A stretch of DNA of 26,730 nucleotides from CALWRM01 sp050309765 (GTDB lineage: Bacteria > Bacillota > Clostridia > Christensenellales > UBA1750). The stretch covers positions 1 through 26,730 of the forward strand of contig JBNRMU010000006.1 in the NCBI GenBank assembly GCA_050309765.1. The letters run 5' to 3'. This document shows, in pieces, positions 1 to 7,094 of the stretch; positions within the stretch are counted from its first letter, which is position 1, and the number at the start of each line of letters is the position of its first letter. The translations under genes and the position numbers were made by a program. Under the pieces are notes generated by a model. That model saw only the letters and a program-made list of their open reading frames with translations. It had not been told where the DNA came from and did not search any database.

Positions 1-2
1 AC

Positions 3-956
3 GGAAACCTGGGCCGGGGCGTGGAAAGCGCCATCCGCCAAAACCCCGATACGCAGCTGTACGCGGTGTATACCCGCCGCGATCCCAAGACGCTTAAAAT
101 CGCTACGGAAAACGTTCCCGTGCTTCCCATGGAGGAGCTGGAAAAGGGCGAGGGTCCAGATGTTTTGATCCTTTGCGGCGGCAGCGCCACGGACCTGCCC
201 GTGCAGACGCCCAAGCTTGCCGCGCGCTTCCACGTTGTGGACAGCTTCGACACCCACGCGGACATCCCCGCCCACTTTGCGCGTGTGGACGCGGCGGCCA
301 GGCAGTCCGGCCACGTGGCCGTGATCTCCGCCGGCTGGGATCCGGGCCTGTTCTCCTTAAACAGGCTGTACATGGGCGCCGTGCTGCCCGAGGGCAAGGA
401 TTACACCTTCTGGGGCAAGGGCGTGAGCCAGGGCCATTCCGACGCCATCCGCCGCATCGATGGCGTGAAGGACGCGCGCCAGTACACCATCCCCGTGGAG
501 GAAGCCCTGCGCGCCGTGCGTGCCGGCGAAAATCCCGACCTTACCACCAGGCAGAAGCACACCCGCGAATGCTTCGTGGTGGCCGAGGAAGGCGCGGATC
601 TGAAGCGCATCGAAAAGGAAATCTGTGAAATGCCCAAGTATTTCGCCGATTACGACACCACCGTGCACTTTATCGATGAGGAAACCCTGCTGCGTGAGCA
701 CGGCGGCATCCCCCACGGCGGCTTCGTCATCCGCAGCGGCAAGACCGGCCTTGACAAAGAGCATAACCACATCATGGAGTTTTCCTTAAAGCTGGATTCC
801 AACCCCGAGTTCACCTCCTCCGTGCTGATCTGCTGCGCGCGCGCGGCCGTGCGCATGGGGCAGGAAGGCGGCTGCGGCTGCAAGACCATCTTTGACATTC
901 CCCCGGCGTACATGAGCGCAAAGTCCGGCGAGGAGCTGCGCAAGCAGCTGCTGTAA
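3..956 (+). CDS. ddh: meso-diaminopimelate D-dehydrogenase, 5'-truncated by window edge
   Basis: NADPH-dependent enzyme that interconverts tetrahydrodipicolinate and meso-diaminopimelate in one step, feeding lysine and peptidoglycan synthesis in the cytoplasm. The reading frame is open from base 3; the first visible residues GNLGRGVE are the end of the Rossmann glycine motif (GYGNLGR in known Ddh), so only about ten N-terminal residues are missing and the GTG at 21 is internal. Other family blocks seen are SATDLPVQTPK, SAGWDPGLFSLNR, FWGKGVSQGHSDAIRRI, CFVVAEE and GIPHGG, all matching Ddh of Corynebacterium in order. About 317 residues are visible against roughly 326 for the family. It is followed by a strong terminator, so it ends a transcription unit. 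The assignment is close to certain. Confidence 0.96.
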   Translation, partial: GNLGRGVESAIRQNPDTQLYAVYTRRDPKTLKIATENVPVLPMEELEKGEGPDVLILCGGSATDLPVQTPKLAARFHVVDSFDTHADIPAHFARVDAAARQSGHVAVISAGWDPGLFSLNRLYMGAVLPEGKDYTFWGKGVSQGHSDAIRRIDGVKDARQYTIPVEEALRAVRAGENPDLTTRQKHTRECFVVAEEGADLKRIEKEICEMPKYFADYDTTVHFIDEETLLREHGGIPHGGFVIRSGKTGLDKEHNHIMEFSLKLDSNPEFTSSVLICCARAAVRMGQEGGCGCKTIFDIPPAYMSAKSGEELRKQLL

Positions 957-967
957 GAGCAAATAAA

Positions 968-1004
968 AAAAGGCCTGCGATCTAAAAAGGATCGCAGGCC
1001 TTTT
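968..1004 (+). terminator. Rho-independent terminator after ddh, probably bidirectional
   Basis: A perfect 15-bp stem (AAAAGGCCTGCGATC at 968-982 paired with 990-1004) with a 7-base loop. Its T-rich 3' arm serves ddh on the plus strand, and its A-rich 5' arm gives a U-tract for the convergent minus-strand gene that ends at 1063. Confidence 0.93.
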
Positions 1005-1062
1005 GCATGTTTCGGGATAAAGCTGTGTCTGCGTGGATATGGGGAATATGCACCTTAATCCG

Positions 1063-1554
1063 TTATGCCGTCATGTCGATGTGCTGCTTCATCTCTTTGA
1101 CGACCTCGCGGATGGTTTTGCCTTCCGTATCGATGATGATATCCCCCGGATAGGGCGGAAGGTGCAGCCAGTAATAATTCGTCTCGCCTTTGTCGCCGCG
1201 CTTGTCATGCCGCTTTTTCAGCGTTTCCTCCGAACAGGTCAGCGTGAAGGCGATCGTCTGGTATTCGCCGGCGGTGATTCCGTTCAGTATCCCCTCGCGT
1301 AGCCCGGCGTCCGTCAGCACAACGGAGGTGAAAAACACATACTCAAAACCGGAATCCAAATAGTTCGACAGAACAAAGGACATGCTTTTGTCCCCGTTGC
1401 GCAGCCGGGTGTCCGTTACGGAAAACGGATGCACGCACCAGCACCAGTCGCCGTCCAGATAGGCGCTGTTGTCATAGCTTTCAAACAGTTGATCTCCCAC
1501 GGCTGTCTTCCCGACGCAGGGTGATCCGCTGATGAGGATGAGCTTTTTGCGCAT
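1063..1554 (-). CDS. Small P-loop kinase-like / AAA-family NTPase
   Basis: A protein of 163 residues with a Walker A motif GSPCVGKT at residues 10-17, directly after a hydrophobic beta strand (KKLILIS). This is the arrangement of small nucleotide or shikimate-type kinases and of AAA_18/AAA_33 ATPases. A basic segment near residue 113 (EETLKKRHDKRGDKGE) fits an arginine-rich lid, and a later IIIDTEGKT segment resembles the end of gluconate- or nucleoside-kinase-like folds. The substrate cannot be told. It starts 11 bases after the deaminase stop, with an AGGGGG ribosome site, so it is the last gene of the minus-strand run and is probably co-transcribed with the deaminase and acetyltransferase. 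The family fold is secure and the precise function is unknown. Confidence 0.8.
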   Translation of the reverse strand: MRKKLILISGSPCVGKTAVGDQLFESYDNSAYLDGDWCWCVHPFSVTDTRLRNGDKSMSFVLSNYLDSGFEYVFFTSVVLTDAGLREGILNGITAGEYQTIAFTLTCSEETLKKRHDKRGDKGETNYYWLHLPPYPGDIIIDTEGKTIREVVKEMKQHIDMTA

Positions 1555-1565
1555 GCTGTTTCCCC

Positions 1566-2084
1566 CTATTTCTGTTTCTTTTTCACTTTATCCATTTCCG
1601 CAATGAGTTCCTCCAGCGGATGGTATTCACCGCCCCACCATTCAAACACATGCATTCCTTCCTCTTCGAGCACGGATTCCCTGAGCGCCATTTGGATGCC
1701 CAATTGCCTAAGCAGACCTTCGCGATCCACTGCCTGATACTCAAAGGGCAGCAGCTTGCAGAATTCTTTATAAGAGACGCCGCACACGATCTGATGCACC
1801 CCAAGGGAGGCGATAGCTGCCAGACACCGTTCGCAGGGTGCACAGCTGGTATATACGACAGCGTGCTCCAGGATCTCATCGGAGTACTTGTCGGCACATT
1901 TGTGCACCAGATTGAATTCCGCGTGCCCGAAGATTCCGTGGGCATAGTCTGCCGTGTTTTCCGCTTCCTCCAGGATTTCTCCGTTGTGCACAAGAACAGC
2001 GCCAAAGGTATCATAGCCCTTTTTCCCGGCGCTGATCGCCAGTTCGTAGCATCGTTTCATATACTTCACATGATTGTCATCCAC
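1566..2084 (-). CDS. Nucleoside/nucleobase deaminase (cytidine deaminase-like zinc enzyme)
   Basis: A 172-residue protein of the cytidine/deoxycytidylate deaminase superfamily. The zinc-binding and catalytic signature is complete: H54-A55-E56 (GHAEFNLV) and P83-C84-x2-C87 (SCAPCERCLAAI). Family members deaminate guanine, cytosine, adenosine in tRNA, or related bases in the cytoplasm. The sequence after the zinc site (HQIVCGVSYKEF) is nearer to guanine-deaminase/TadA-like nucleoside deaminases than to dCMP deaminase, but the substrate is not decided. I chose the GTG at 2084, which has GGAGGG eight bases upstream; longer starts would run into the acetyltransferase frame. It overlaps the upstream acetyltransferase stop by 8 bases, implying translational coupling. 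Confidence 0.88.
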   Translation of the reverse strand: MDDNHVKYMKRCYELAISAGKKGYDTFGAVLVHNGEILEEAENTADYAHGIFGHAEFNLVHKCADKYSDEILEHAVVYTSCAPCERCLAAIASLGVHQIVCGVSYKEFCKLLPFEYQAVDREGLLRQLGIQMALRESVLEEEGMHVFEWWGGEYHPLEELIAEMDKVKKKQK

Positions 2085-2595
2085 AGATATTTCCCTCCGG
2101 ACGGGATTCGTTATTTGCGCAAAAGCGGAACAGCGGATCGCCGTTGTCTTCCGTACCATACTGCACCATGCCGCCCTTTTCCATGGCCCGGGCGGAAGCG
2201 ATGTTCTCTTTGGCACAGCCGCCATGCACGCCGGAAAGCGCATAGTCCTCCACAGCAATCCGTATCAGTTCCCTGACGCATTGCGTTCCGTATCCCCGGT
2301 TACGATACTCTTCGTCCAGCAGAATAAAGATTTCGGGCTCAGTATGGTTTTGGCTGCCGTCCAGACCGCACCAGCCCATGATGGTCCTCGGGCCGTTTGC
2401 CGGACAAACCGCAAGACACAGGTGCTGGATACACCCCTTGGCGTTCCTTTCATAATTCCCGCGCATATAAGCGATCGCATCCCTTGCCTCTGCCTCGGCG
2501 ATCGGGCGATGATCGGAAGGCCATGTGCGGGCGACTTCGGCCAAGTCATCTTCCGTTACGAAATGGAGGATCAGTTGTTCTGTTTGATAATCCAC
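2077..2595 (-). CDS. GNAT family N-acetyltransferase (RimJ/RimL-like)
   Basis: Transfers an acetyl group from acetyl-CoA to an amine; the substrate is unknown. The frame opens with TEQLILHFVTEDDL, the typical first strand of RimJ/RimL-type GNATs (E/T-RLxLRxxxxxD). The acetyl-CoA pyrophosphate loop is visible as LLDEEYRNRGYGTQCVREL, followed by a C-terminal block with paired Asn-Ala contacts (KENIASARAMEKGGM). About 172 residues is normal size. Candidate starts are TTG 2622, ATG 2601 and GTG 2595. AGGTGG at 2602-2607 touches the ATG but is six bases from GTG 2595, so GTG is preferred. The gene overlaps the deaminase by 8 bases, and 58 bases separate it from the upstream uridine-kinase-like gene, so the four genes probably form one operon. 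Confidence 0.87.
   Translation of the reverse strand: MDYQTEQLILHFVTEDDLAEVARTWPSDHRPIAEAEARDAIAYMRGNYERNAKGCIQHLCLAVCPANGPRTIMGWCGLDGSQNHTEPEIFILLDEEYRNRGYGTQCVRELIRIAVEDYALSGVHGGCAKENIASARAMEKGGMVQYGTEDNGDPLFRFCANNESRPEGNICG
2093..2098 (-). promoter_or_regulatory. Ribosome binding site deciding the deaminase GTG start
   Basis: GGAGGG on the minus strand, eight bases before GTG (2084-2082). It lies inside the last codons of the acetyltransferase gene and rules out the longer in-frame start. Confidence 0.8.
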
Positions 2596-2601
2596 GGGCA
2601 T

Positions 2602-2607
2602 CCACCT
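2602..2607 (-). promoter_or_regulatory. Ribosome binding site for the acetyltransferase
   Basis: AGGTGG on the minus strand, six bases from GTG 2595 and directly abutting ATG 2601. The spacing favours the GTG start. Confidence 0.6.
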
Positions 2608-2653
2608 TTCATGAAAAGCCAAAAGTTCAACGGTTTTACCTATTTATTTGGGC

Positions 2654-3217
2654 TCAGCCCACGTTTGCGCGGATAAAGCTTAGCACCACGTCCAGCCCCT
2701 TGTGGCTGTCCAGCACGCCGTTTATCACCACGTCGGCAAACCAGCGCGTGGGCTCCACGAATTCGTCGTGGCGGTAGCGCACGGTGTCGAGAAATCGGCT
2801 GGTCACGTCCTCAAAGCTCTGGCCGCGGGCCATGAACTTGACGATGCGGCGCACCGCGCGCTCATCGCTCTTGAGATCGACGAAGACCTTTAGGTCCAGC
2901 TGTTCGCGGATGTGCTCCAGGTACAGGATCAAAAGCCCCTCCACCACCACTACGTCTGCGTCGGAACCGGGGGCGACGGCGGCGTCGAAATCGGCATAGA
3001 AGCGGTCCAGGTCGAAGGAGTCGGGGTGGTTGTGCTCCACATACACCTTGCGGGTGATGGGCGCGACGGTATTGGGCGGCTCCTTTTTGAAGTAGCGGTC
3101 CATGTTGATCTGCACGACCTTGTATTCGGGAAGGGAGTTTTGAATGCGCTCGGCCAGGGTGGACTTGCCGGAGCAGGTGCCGCCGGCGATGCCGACGACG
3201 AAGGGCTTTTTGGACAT
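2654..3217 (-). CDS. Uridine kinase-like P-loop phosphotransferase
   Basis: A 187-residue protein of the uridine kinase / phosphoribulokinase family, which phosphorylates uridine or cytidine with a nucleoside triphosphate in pyrimidine salvage. Walker A is GGTCSGKST at residues 12-20, as in Udk (GGSASGKT). MDRYFKK near 39-45 matches the Udk D-x-Y-Y/F segment, HNHPDSFDLD matches the conserved HPDAFD block of substrate binding, and VVVVEGLLIL is the Walker-B-like strand. The lid (RIVKFMARGQS) is shorter and differs from the canonical RDxxERGR. It is slightly short of typical Udk (about 205-210 residues), so it may be a paralogue with another nucleoside or sugar substrate. The start ATG has GAAAGGAAG upstream. 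It is the first gene of a minus-strand group with acetyltransferase and deaminase. Confidence 0.85.
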   Translation of the reverse strand: MSKKPFVVGIAGGTCSGKSTLAERIQNSLPEYKVVQINMDRYFKKEPPNTVAPITRKVYVEHNHPDSFDLDRFYADFDAAVAPGSDADVVVVEGLLILYLEHIREQLDLKVFVDLKSDERAVRRIVKFMARGQSFEDVTSRFLDTVRYRHDEFVEPTRWFADVVINGVLDSHKGLDVVLSFIRANVG

Positions 3218-3253
3218 AGGCGGCTGCTTCCTTTCTTTCTATATATCCATTGC

Positions 3254-3301
3254 GCGCCCAAAGCAGATGCGGGCGCCGCAGAATGATCGTCATTTGGGCG
3301 C
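3254..3301. repeat. Inverted repeat in leader of uridine-kinase-like gene
   Basis: GCGCCCAAA at 3254-3262 and TTTGGGCGC at 3293-3301 form a perfect 9-bp inverted repeat separated by 30 bases, inside the 112-base gap between the YdeI-like gene and the uridine-kinase-like gene. No T-run follows on either side, so it is not a standard terminator. It could fold in the leader RNA. Confidence 0.5.
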
Positions 3302-3329
3302 AGCGGTTTGGCGGGTATCCGGGCTTTGG

Positions 3330-3893
3330 CTACAACAGCCTGCCGTAATCGTTCCACTGGCCGAACATCCGGCCTTTTTTCGTTTCACCGACCAGATGGT
3401 AGAGCGCCTTCTCATATGCGGCAGGATCGCGCTTTTTGTAAAAGGCGACGTTGTAGGCGCGCACCCGCTGGTAAAGGGCGGGGAAGGAACGGAACCTGGA
3501 CCAGGCACGGGCCTTTTTAAGGGCGGAAACGATCTGAGGATCGATGCGAAAGCTGCGCGCGCCCATGGGCGGCAGCACGGCGCGGCCCGCGTCCGTCATC
3601 AGGCCCAGCCTTTCCAGCCGCCGGACGCGCTCCTTGTTCAGCTCCGTCCAGGGGCTGTTCTTTTTGCGCGGCGTGAACCTTTGCATGCGCGCGCCATTCA
3701 GACACCTGTAGCTGCTGTCGATCCAGCCAAAGCAAAGGGCTTCCTCCACGGCGTCCAGGTAATACAGTGTGTTCGGATCCGTGGGCCTGCCGCGCTTGAC
3801 TGAAATCCAGCATTCGCTTTCCTTGGCGGCATGTCGGCTGAGCCATTGGCGAAAGCCTTCACGGCCTTCGACGGTCAGGATGTTTTGTTCCAC
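3330..3893 (-). CDS. YdeI/OmdA-family protein
   Basis: A 187-residue cytoplasmic protein of the YdeI/OmpD-associated family. The conserved N-terminal half is present: FRQWLSRHAAKESECWISVKR, then YYLDAVEEALCFGWIDS, then RFTPRKKNSPWTELN. These are the family signatures (W-hxhxK, EALCFGWIDG, FTPRxxxSxWSxxN). The C-terminal PF13376-like segment ends in W-x2-Y. Molecular function is poorly known; family members have been linked to peptide or bacteriocin stress. The start is taken as GTG 3893, seven bases after GGGGGAG. An alternative ATG at 3923 would give a 4-base ATGA overlap with the upstream membrane gene but has a weak ribosome site. A longer open frame continuing to 4553 covers the membrane gene on another frame and is not real. 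Confidence 0.85.
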   Translation of the reverse strand: MEQNILTVEGREGFRQWLSRHAAKESECWISVKRGRPTDPNTLYYLDAVEEALCFGWIDSSYRCLNGARMQRFTPRKKNSPWTELNKERVRRLERLGLMTDAGRAVLPPMGARSFRIDPQIVSALKKARAWSRFRSFPALYQRVRAYNVAFYKKRDPAAYEKALYHLVGETKKGRMFGQWNDYGRLL

Positions 3894-3900
3894 TAATAAG

Positions 3901-3907
3901 CTCCCCC
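3901..3907 (-). promoter_or_regulatory. Ribosome binding site deciding the YdeI-like GTG start
   Basis: GGGGGAG on the minus strand, seven bases before GTG 3893-3891. It is a much better match than anything before the ATG at 3923. Confidence 0.65.
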
Positions 3908-3919
3908 AAAGCCGTCCGT

Positions 3920-4582
3920 TCATTGCTCTGCAGGCCCGCGCATGCCGTGCGCAAAGCCTGCGATGATCAAAACGATGATGATAAGCAACATGGCTGCGCT
4001 GGTGACGGCGGACAAAAGCCGCATCGAAGGGTCGGAACCGGCGGCATTTACCATGATGAGCGTGTTTTGCAGCGTGATAACGGAAAACAGCGCGCCGATC
4101 AGACCGATGGTGCGCAGCGTGCGGATGAGCGGGTCGCTGCTTTGCCGCCGTTTTCTCATATGAACGCAGGCGAGGCTGACGGCATAGGTGGTGTAGGCCG
4201 CCATGGCGATGGCGGGAATCAAGCCGATACGGACCGGCTTTTCCATGCGCACCATCATCCAGGTGGGCACGACCATGGATAGGTTGGTGAAAAGCAAAAG
4301 GATGAACACAAGGATAAACACCTTGCGTTTTGTCGCCGTCCGCATTTCCTGCGGCCGGCCTTCGCAGCGCTTTTCCGTCCAGACGATGCTGCCGCGCAAA
4401 AGGGTCAGCAAAAGGTAATAGACGCAGACGCTCCCATGCCAGAGCGAGGATAGAAAGATGCCCAGATACCCGTTGTACAAGGCAAACAGAAACGTCAAAA
4501 ACGACGAAACGGCGGAGTTTATGACAGTTTTGAATGCGTAATCCTGCCGCCACAGGCGGAAAAAGTCCTTTAGCTTTTGCAT
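3920..4582 (-). CDS. Six-helix integral membrane protein of unknown function
   Basis: A protein of 220 residues which I do not recognise as a named family. After a short amphipathic N-terminus (MQKLKDFFRLWRQDYAFK) it shows about six hydrophobic helices: around SFLTFLFALYNGYLGIFL, SVCVYYLLLTLLRG, VFILVFILLLFTNLSMVV, IGLIPAIAMAAYTTYAVSLA, IGLIGALFSVITLQNTLIMV and MLLIIIVLIIAGFAHGM. Two positive loops (TEKRCEGRPQEMRTATKRK and MRKRRQSSDPLIRTLR) give a plausible inside orientation. The start ATG 4582 has only a weak ribosome site (AGGTGCGGAT). The stop is adjacent to or overlaps the YdeI-like start region, suggesting co-translation. No catalytic motif is seen. Confidence 0.75.
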   Translation of the reverse strand: MQKLKDFFRLWRQDYAFKTVINSAVSSFLTFLFALYNGYLGIFLSSLWHGSVCVYYLLLTLLRGSIVWTEKRCEGRPQEMRTATKRKVFILVFILLLFTNLSMVVPTWMMVRMEKPVRIGLIPAIAMAAYTTYAVSLACVHMRKRRQSSDPLIRTLRTIGLIGALFSVITLQNTLIMVNAAGSDPSMRLLSAVTSAAMLLIIIVLIIAGFAHGMRGPAEQ

Positions 4583-4669
4583 GGTGATATCCGCACCTGT
4601 CGTCCTTTCGGGTCGTTGCGCCGTTAAAACCAATTTACCACTGCACCCGTGTTTTGAAAAGAGGTGTTT

Positions 4670-5350
4670 TTATTGTTCCGCTTCTTCCTCGATGGGGCCG
4701 CGGATGCCGGCCACCTCGGTCACGGGCAGGGAGAAGCAGATGGCCCCGGCCTTGGTTTCGGGCCCGCACTCGCGGGCGATGGCCTGCAGGATGGCCGTCT
4801 TTTTGTCGGCCTCGGCAAGGATATACAAAACGTCCTTTTCCTCCACCAGGGACAGGCCGAAGAAGGTCTTCGTATTGCGGCCGGTGCCCTTGGCGTGCAG
4901 CACCGTGCCGCCGGTGGCTCCCGCGGCGCGGGCAACGTCCATCACGCTGTCCCAATGTCCCTCGTTGAGCAGAACGACGATCAATTCGTTTTTGAAGTCC
5001 ATTTGCGGCGGTCCTCCTTCCGTATTTTGCTGGTCGGTGAGGTAGCTGAGCGTCTTTTTACCGGCGACGGCCTTGACAGGTACCGCGAACAGCACGCCGT
5101 TGCCGGGGATGTCGATGTAAAGCTCGCGCTTGGCCGCTATGAGCAGCCGCCGCAGGGATTCTGTACTGGCTACGCCCGTGACAAGGGCCTTTGGCCGCGG
5201 TTCCAGGTTGTTGTAGGAAAGGTGCTCCATGGTGGCGGTGCCGCTGGCAAGGGCTGTGAGCGGCGCGGAAAGGTGCAGCCGCTCGTAAATGTCGAGCATA
5301 TGGCGGGCCCTTGCGCGATCCACAATGCTGAAAACGAGATACAGCTCCAT
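4670..5350 (-). CDS. Tandem PII-like (P-II superfamily) regulatory protein
   Basis: A 226-residue cytoplasmic protein made of two PII-like modules: residues about 1-97 (MELYLVFSIVDRARARHMLDIY to VPVKAVAG) and about 119-215 (NELIVVLLNEGHWDSVMDVARA to LPVTEVAGI). The second module keeps the PII layout, with a beta-alpha opening, a Gly-rich T-loop region (GATGGTVLHAKGTG) and ILAEADKKTAILQAI. PII proteins sense nucleotides or small metabolites and bind membrane transporters. The start ATG shares one base with the stop of the upstream DUF1538 gene (TGATG), so the two are translated as a pair. DUF1538 proteins are commonly found beside PII-like genes, so this one probably gates that membrane protein. 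No tyrosine-51-type uridylylation site is obvious. The ligand is unknown. Confidence 0.87.
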   Translation of the reverse strand: MELYLVFSIVDRARARHMLDIYERLHLSAPLTALASGTATMEHLSYNNLEPRPKALVTGVASTESLRRLLIAAKRELYIDIPGNGVLFAVPVKAVAGKKTLSYLTDQQNTEGGPPQMDFKNELIVVLLNEGHWDSVMDVARAAGATGGTVLHAKGTGRNTKTFFGLSLVEEKDVLYILAEADKKTAILQAIARECGPETKAGAICFSLPVTEVAGIRGPIEEEAEQ

Positions 5351-6873
5351 CAGGCCACCTCCCAAAGTTCGATAATGGCGTCGTCCGCGGGCAGGGTCGC
5401 CGCCGCTTCTTCTTTCGTCCGGCGCGAGCGCACGGCGGAGACGGCGCCCATTACCTGTACGGTGATCAGCGGCATCATGGCCACCAGCGCCACCAGGCCG
5501 AAGGCGTCTGTCATGATGTTGCCGCCCACGGCGTCGCACACGCCCATGGCAAAGGGCAGCATGAAGGTGGCGGTCAGCGGGCCGGAGGCAACGCCGCCGG
5601 CGTCAAAGGCGATGGCCGTAAACGTTGGCGAGACGAAAAAGGCCAGCACCAGCGCCAGAAGATAGCCGGGCACCAGGAACCAGAAGATGGAAAGGCCCGT
5701 CAGCACGCGGACCATGGAAAGACCCATGGCGCAGGCCACGGCGATGGAAAGCGTCAGCTTCATCGCCTGTTCGGAGATGGCGCCTGCGCTCAGCTCCGAC
5801 ACCTGGGTGGTGAGCACGTGCACAGCCGGTTCGGCGTTGATGATGAACCAGCCCATGGCCATGGCAAGGGGGATCAGAAGCCAGCGGAGCTCGCTTTGGC
5901 GGATGGCACCGCCCAGTATATAGCCAAGAGGCGAAAAACCCACGTTTACGCCGGCCAGGAACAACACCAGCCCCACAAAGGTCAGCAGCACGCCAATCAG
6001 GATGCGCATGAGCGGCCGCCTGGCAAGCCGCAGGGAAAACAGCTGGAACAGAACAAAAAAGGCGAAGATCGGCAGCAGCGCCACCGCCACCTCGGAAAGA
6101 TAGTGCGGCAGGGAACGGATATAGGAAAGGCCCAGGTCTACGCTGTTTTGTATTTCACCCAGCTGCAGGGCGACGGCGGCATCCGCGCTGCGCGGATAGA
6201 GGAAGCCCAGCAGCAGCACGGCCAGCACCGGCCCAATGGAGCACAGGGCCACCAGGCCAAAGCCATCGGATTTGGCCTTTTCGTCGCTGCGGATGGAGGC
6301 GACGCCCACACCCATGGCCATGATGAAGGGCACCGTCATGGGCCCGGTGGTCACGCCGCCGGAATCAAAGGCCACGGAAAGGAAGCTCTTGTCGGCAAAC
6401 AGCGCCAGCAGAAAAACCAGGGAATAAAAACCGATCAGCAGCCACTTTAGGGGAATCGCAAAGAGGATGCGCAGCATGCTCAGCATCAGGAACAGCCCCA
6501 CGCCCACGGACACGGTCAAAATCAGCACCCGGGTGTCGATCTCGGGCACGTTGTTTGCCAGCACCTGCAGATCGGGCTCGGCGATGGTGATGGCCGCGCC
6601 CAGCACAAAGCTGAGCACCAGGATCAGCCACAGCTTGCGCGATTTGGTCATGCGCGCGCCGATGTGACCTCCGATCTGCGTCATGGAAAGATCGGAACCG
6701 ATGGTAAACAGCCCCATGCCAAGGACGATCAGCACCGACCCCAATAAAAAGGACAAAAGCAGCCCGCTTTCCACCGGCACAAAAAACAGACATAAAAAGC
6801 CGACGATCAGTGCGATCGGCAGCACGGAGGAGAGGGCTTCCAGCATTTTTTCCGTCAGGACATTGCGGCGCAA
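5350..6873 (-). CDS. DUF1538 double-repeat membrane transporter (UmpA-UmpB fusion type)
   Basis: A 507-residue, strongly hydrophobic protein with about 12-14 predicted membrane helices and an internal duplication. The first half carries SVAFDSGGVTTGPMTVPFI followed by DGFGLVALCSIGP; the second half carries AIAFDAGGVASGPLTATFM followed by DAFGLVALVAMMP. This FDxGGVxxGPxT repeat is the DUF1538 signature. Two-gene UmpA/UmpB DUF1538 systems have been reported as Na+(Li+,K+)/H+ antiporters in Halomonas; the transport role here is inferred from that. The start is TTG 6873 with AAAGGAGT eight bases upstream; a longer frame to 6939 lacks a site. The PII-like gene follows with 1-base overlap. Confidence 0.9.
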   Translation of the reverse strand: MRRNVLTEKMLEALSSVLPIALIVGFLCLFFVPVESGLLLSFLLGSVLIVLGMGLFTIGSDLSMTQIGGHIGARMTKSRKLWLILVLSFVLGAAITIAEPDLQVLANNVPEIDTRVLILTVSVGVGLFLMLSMLRILFAIPLKWLLIGFYSLVFLLALFADKSFLSVAFDSGGVTTGPMTVPFIMAMGVGVASIRSDEKAKSDGFGLVALCSIGPVLAVLLLGFLYPRSADAAVALQLGEIQNSVDLGLSYIRSLPHYLSEVAVALLPIFAFFVLFQLFSLRLARRPLMRILIGVLLTFVGLVLFLAGVNVGFSPLGYILGGAIRQSELRWLLIPLAMAMGWFIINAEPAVHVLTTQVSELSAGAISEQAMKLTLSIAVACAMGLSMVRVLTGLSIFWFLVPGYLLALVLAFFVSPTFTAIAFDAGGVASGPLTATFMLPFAMGVCDAVGGNIMTDAFGLVALVAMMPLITVQVMGAVSAVRSRRTKEEAAATLPADDAIIELWEVA

Positions 6874-6880
6874 GACAGCG

Positions 6881-6888
6881 ACTCCTTT
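6881..6888 (-). promoter_or_regulatory. Ribosome binding site deciding the DUF1538 TTG start
   Basis: AAAGGAGT on the minus strand, with seven bases before TTG 6873-6871. The nearest in-frame ATG downstream (MLEALSS) is too far from any good site, so the rare TTG start is preferred. Confidence 0.75.
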
Positions 6889-6973
6889 CGCGGGGCAGGG
6901 GAAAAGGCGGCAACTATGCGGCCGAACGGCCGCGGGCAAGGTCTGGTGGAAGACAAAACGGTTTTCTCTTTAT

Positions 6974-7004
6974 ACAATACCATATTGGCCGGGAGCTTGT
7001 CCAA
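6974..7004 (-). promoter_or_regulatory. Candidate promoter of the DUF1538/PII-like pair
   Basis: On the minus strand, TTGGAC (7004-6999), a 19-base spacer, then TATTGT (6979-6974) preceded by TGG, giving an extended -10 (TGnTATTGT). It is divergent from the Crp/Fnr gene promoter about 30 bases away. The spacer is longer than ideal. Confidence 0.45.
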
Positions 7005-7034
7005 CGCCGCAGATGAAACGGAAAGCAGTGCAGC

Positions 7035-7063
7035 TTGCCAGCGGATGAAAAATGCCCTACAAT
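7035..7063 (+). promoter_or_regulatory. Sigma-70-type promoter of the first Crp/Fnr gene
   Basis: TTGCCA (7035-7040), a spacer of exactly 17 bases, TACAAT (7058-7063). The start codon at 7095 follows a predicted leader of about 25 bases with a GAGGGG ribosome site. Confidence 0.65.
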
Positions 7064-7094
7064 AAAGCAAAGATAAGCGGTGAGGGGAACATAT

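Noticed and set aside
3330..4553. A seeming 407-residue fusion reaching from the YdeI-like gene into the membrane protein gene
   Set aside because: The upstream part is an out-of-frame His/Arg-rich reading of the membrane gene; good ribosome sites define two separate genes.
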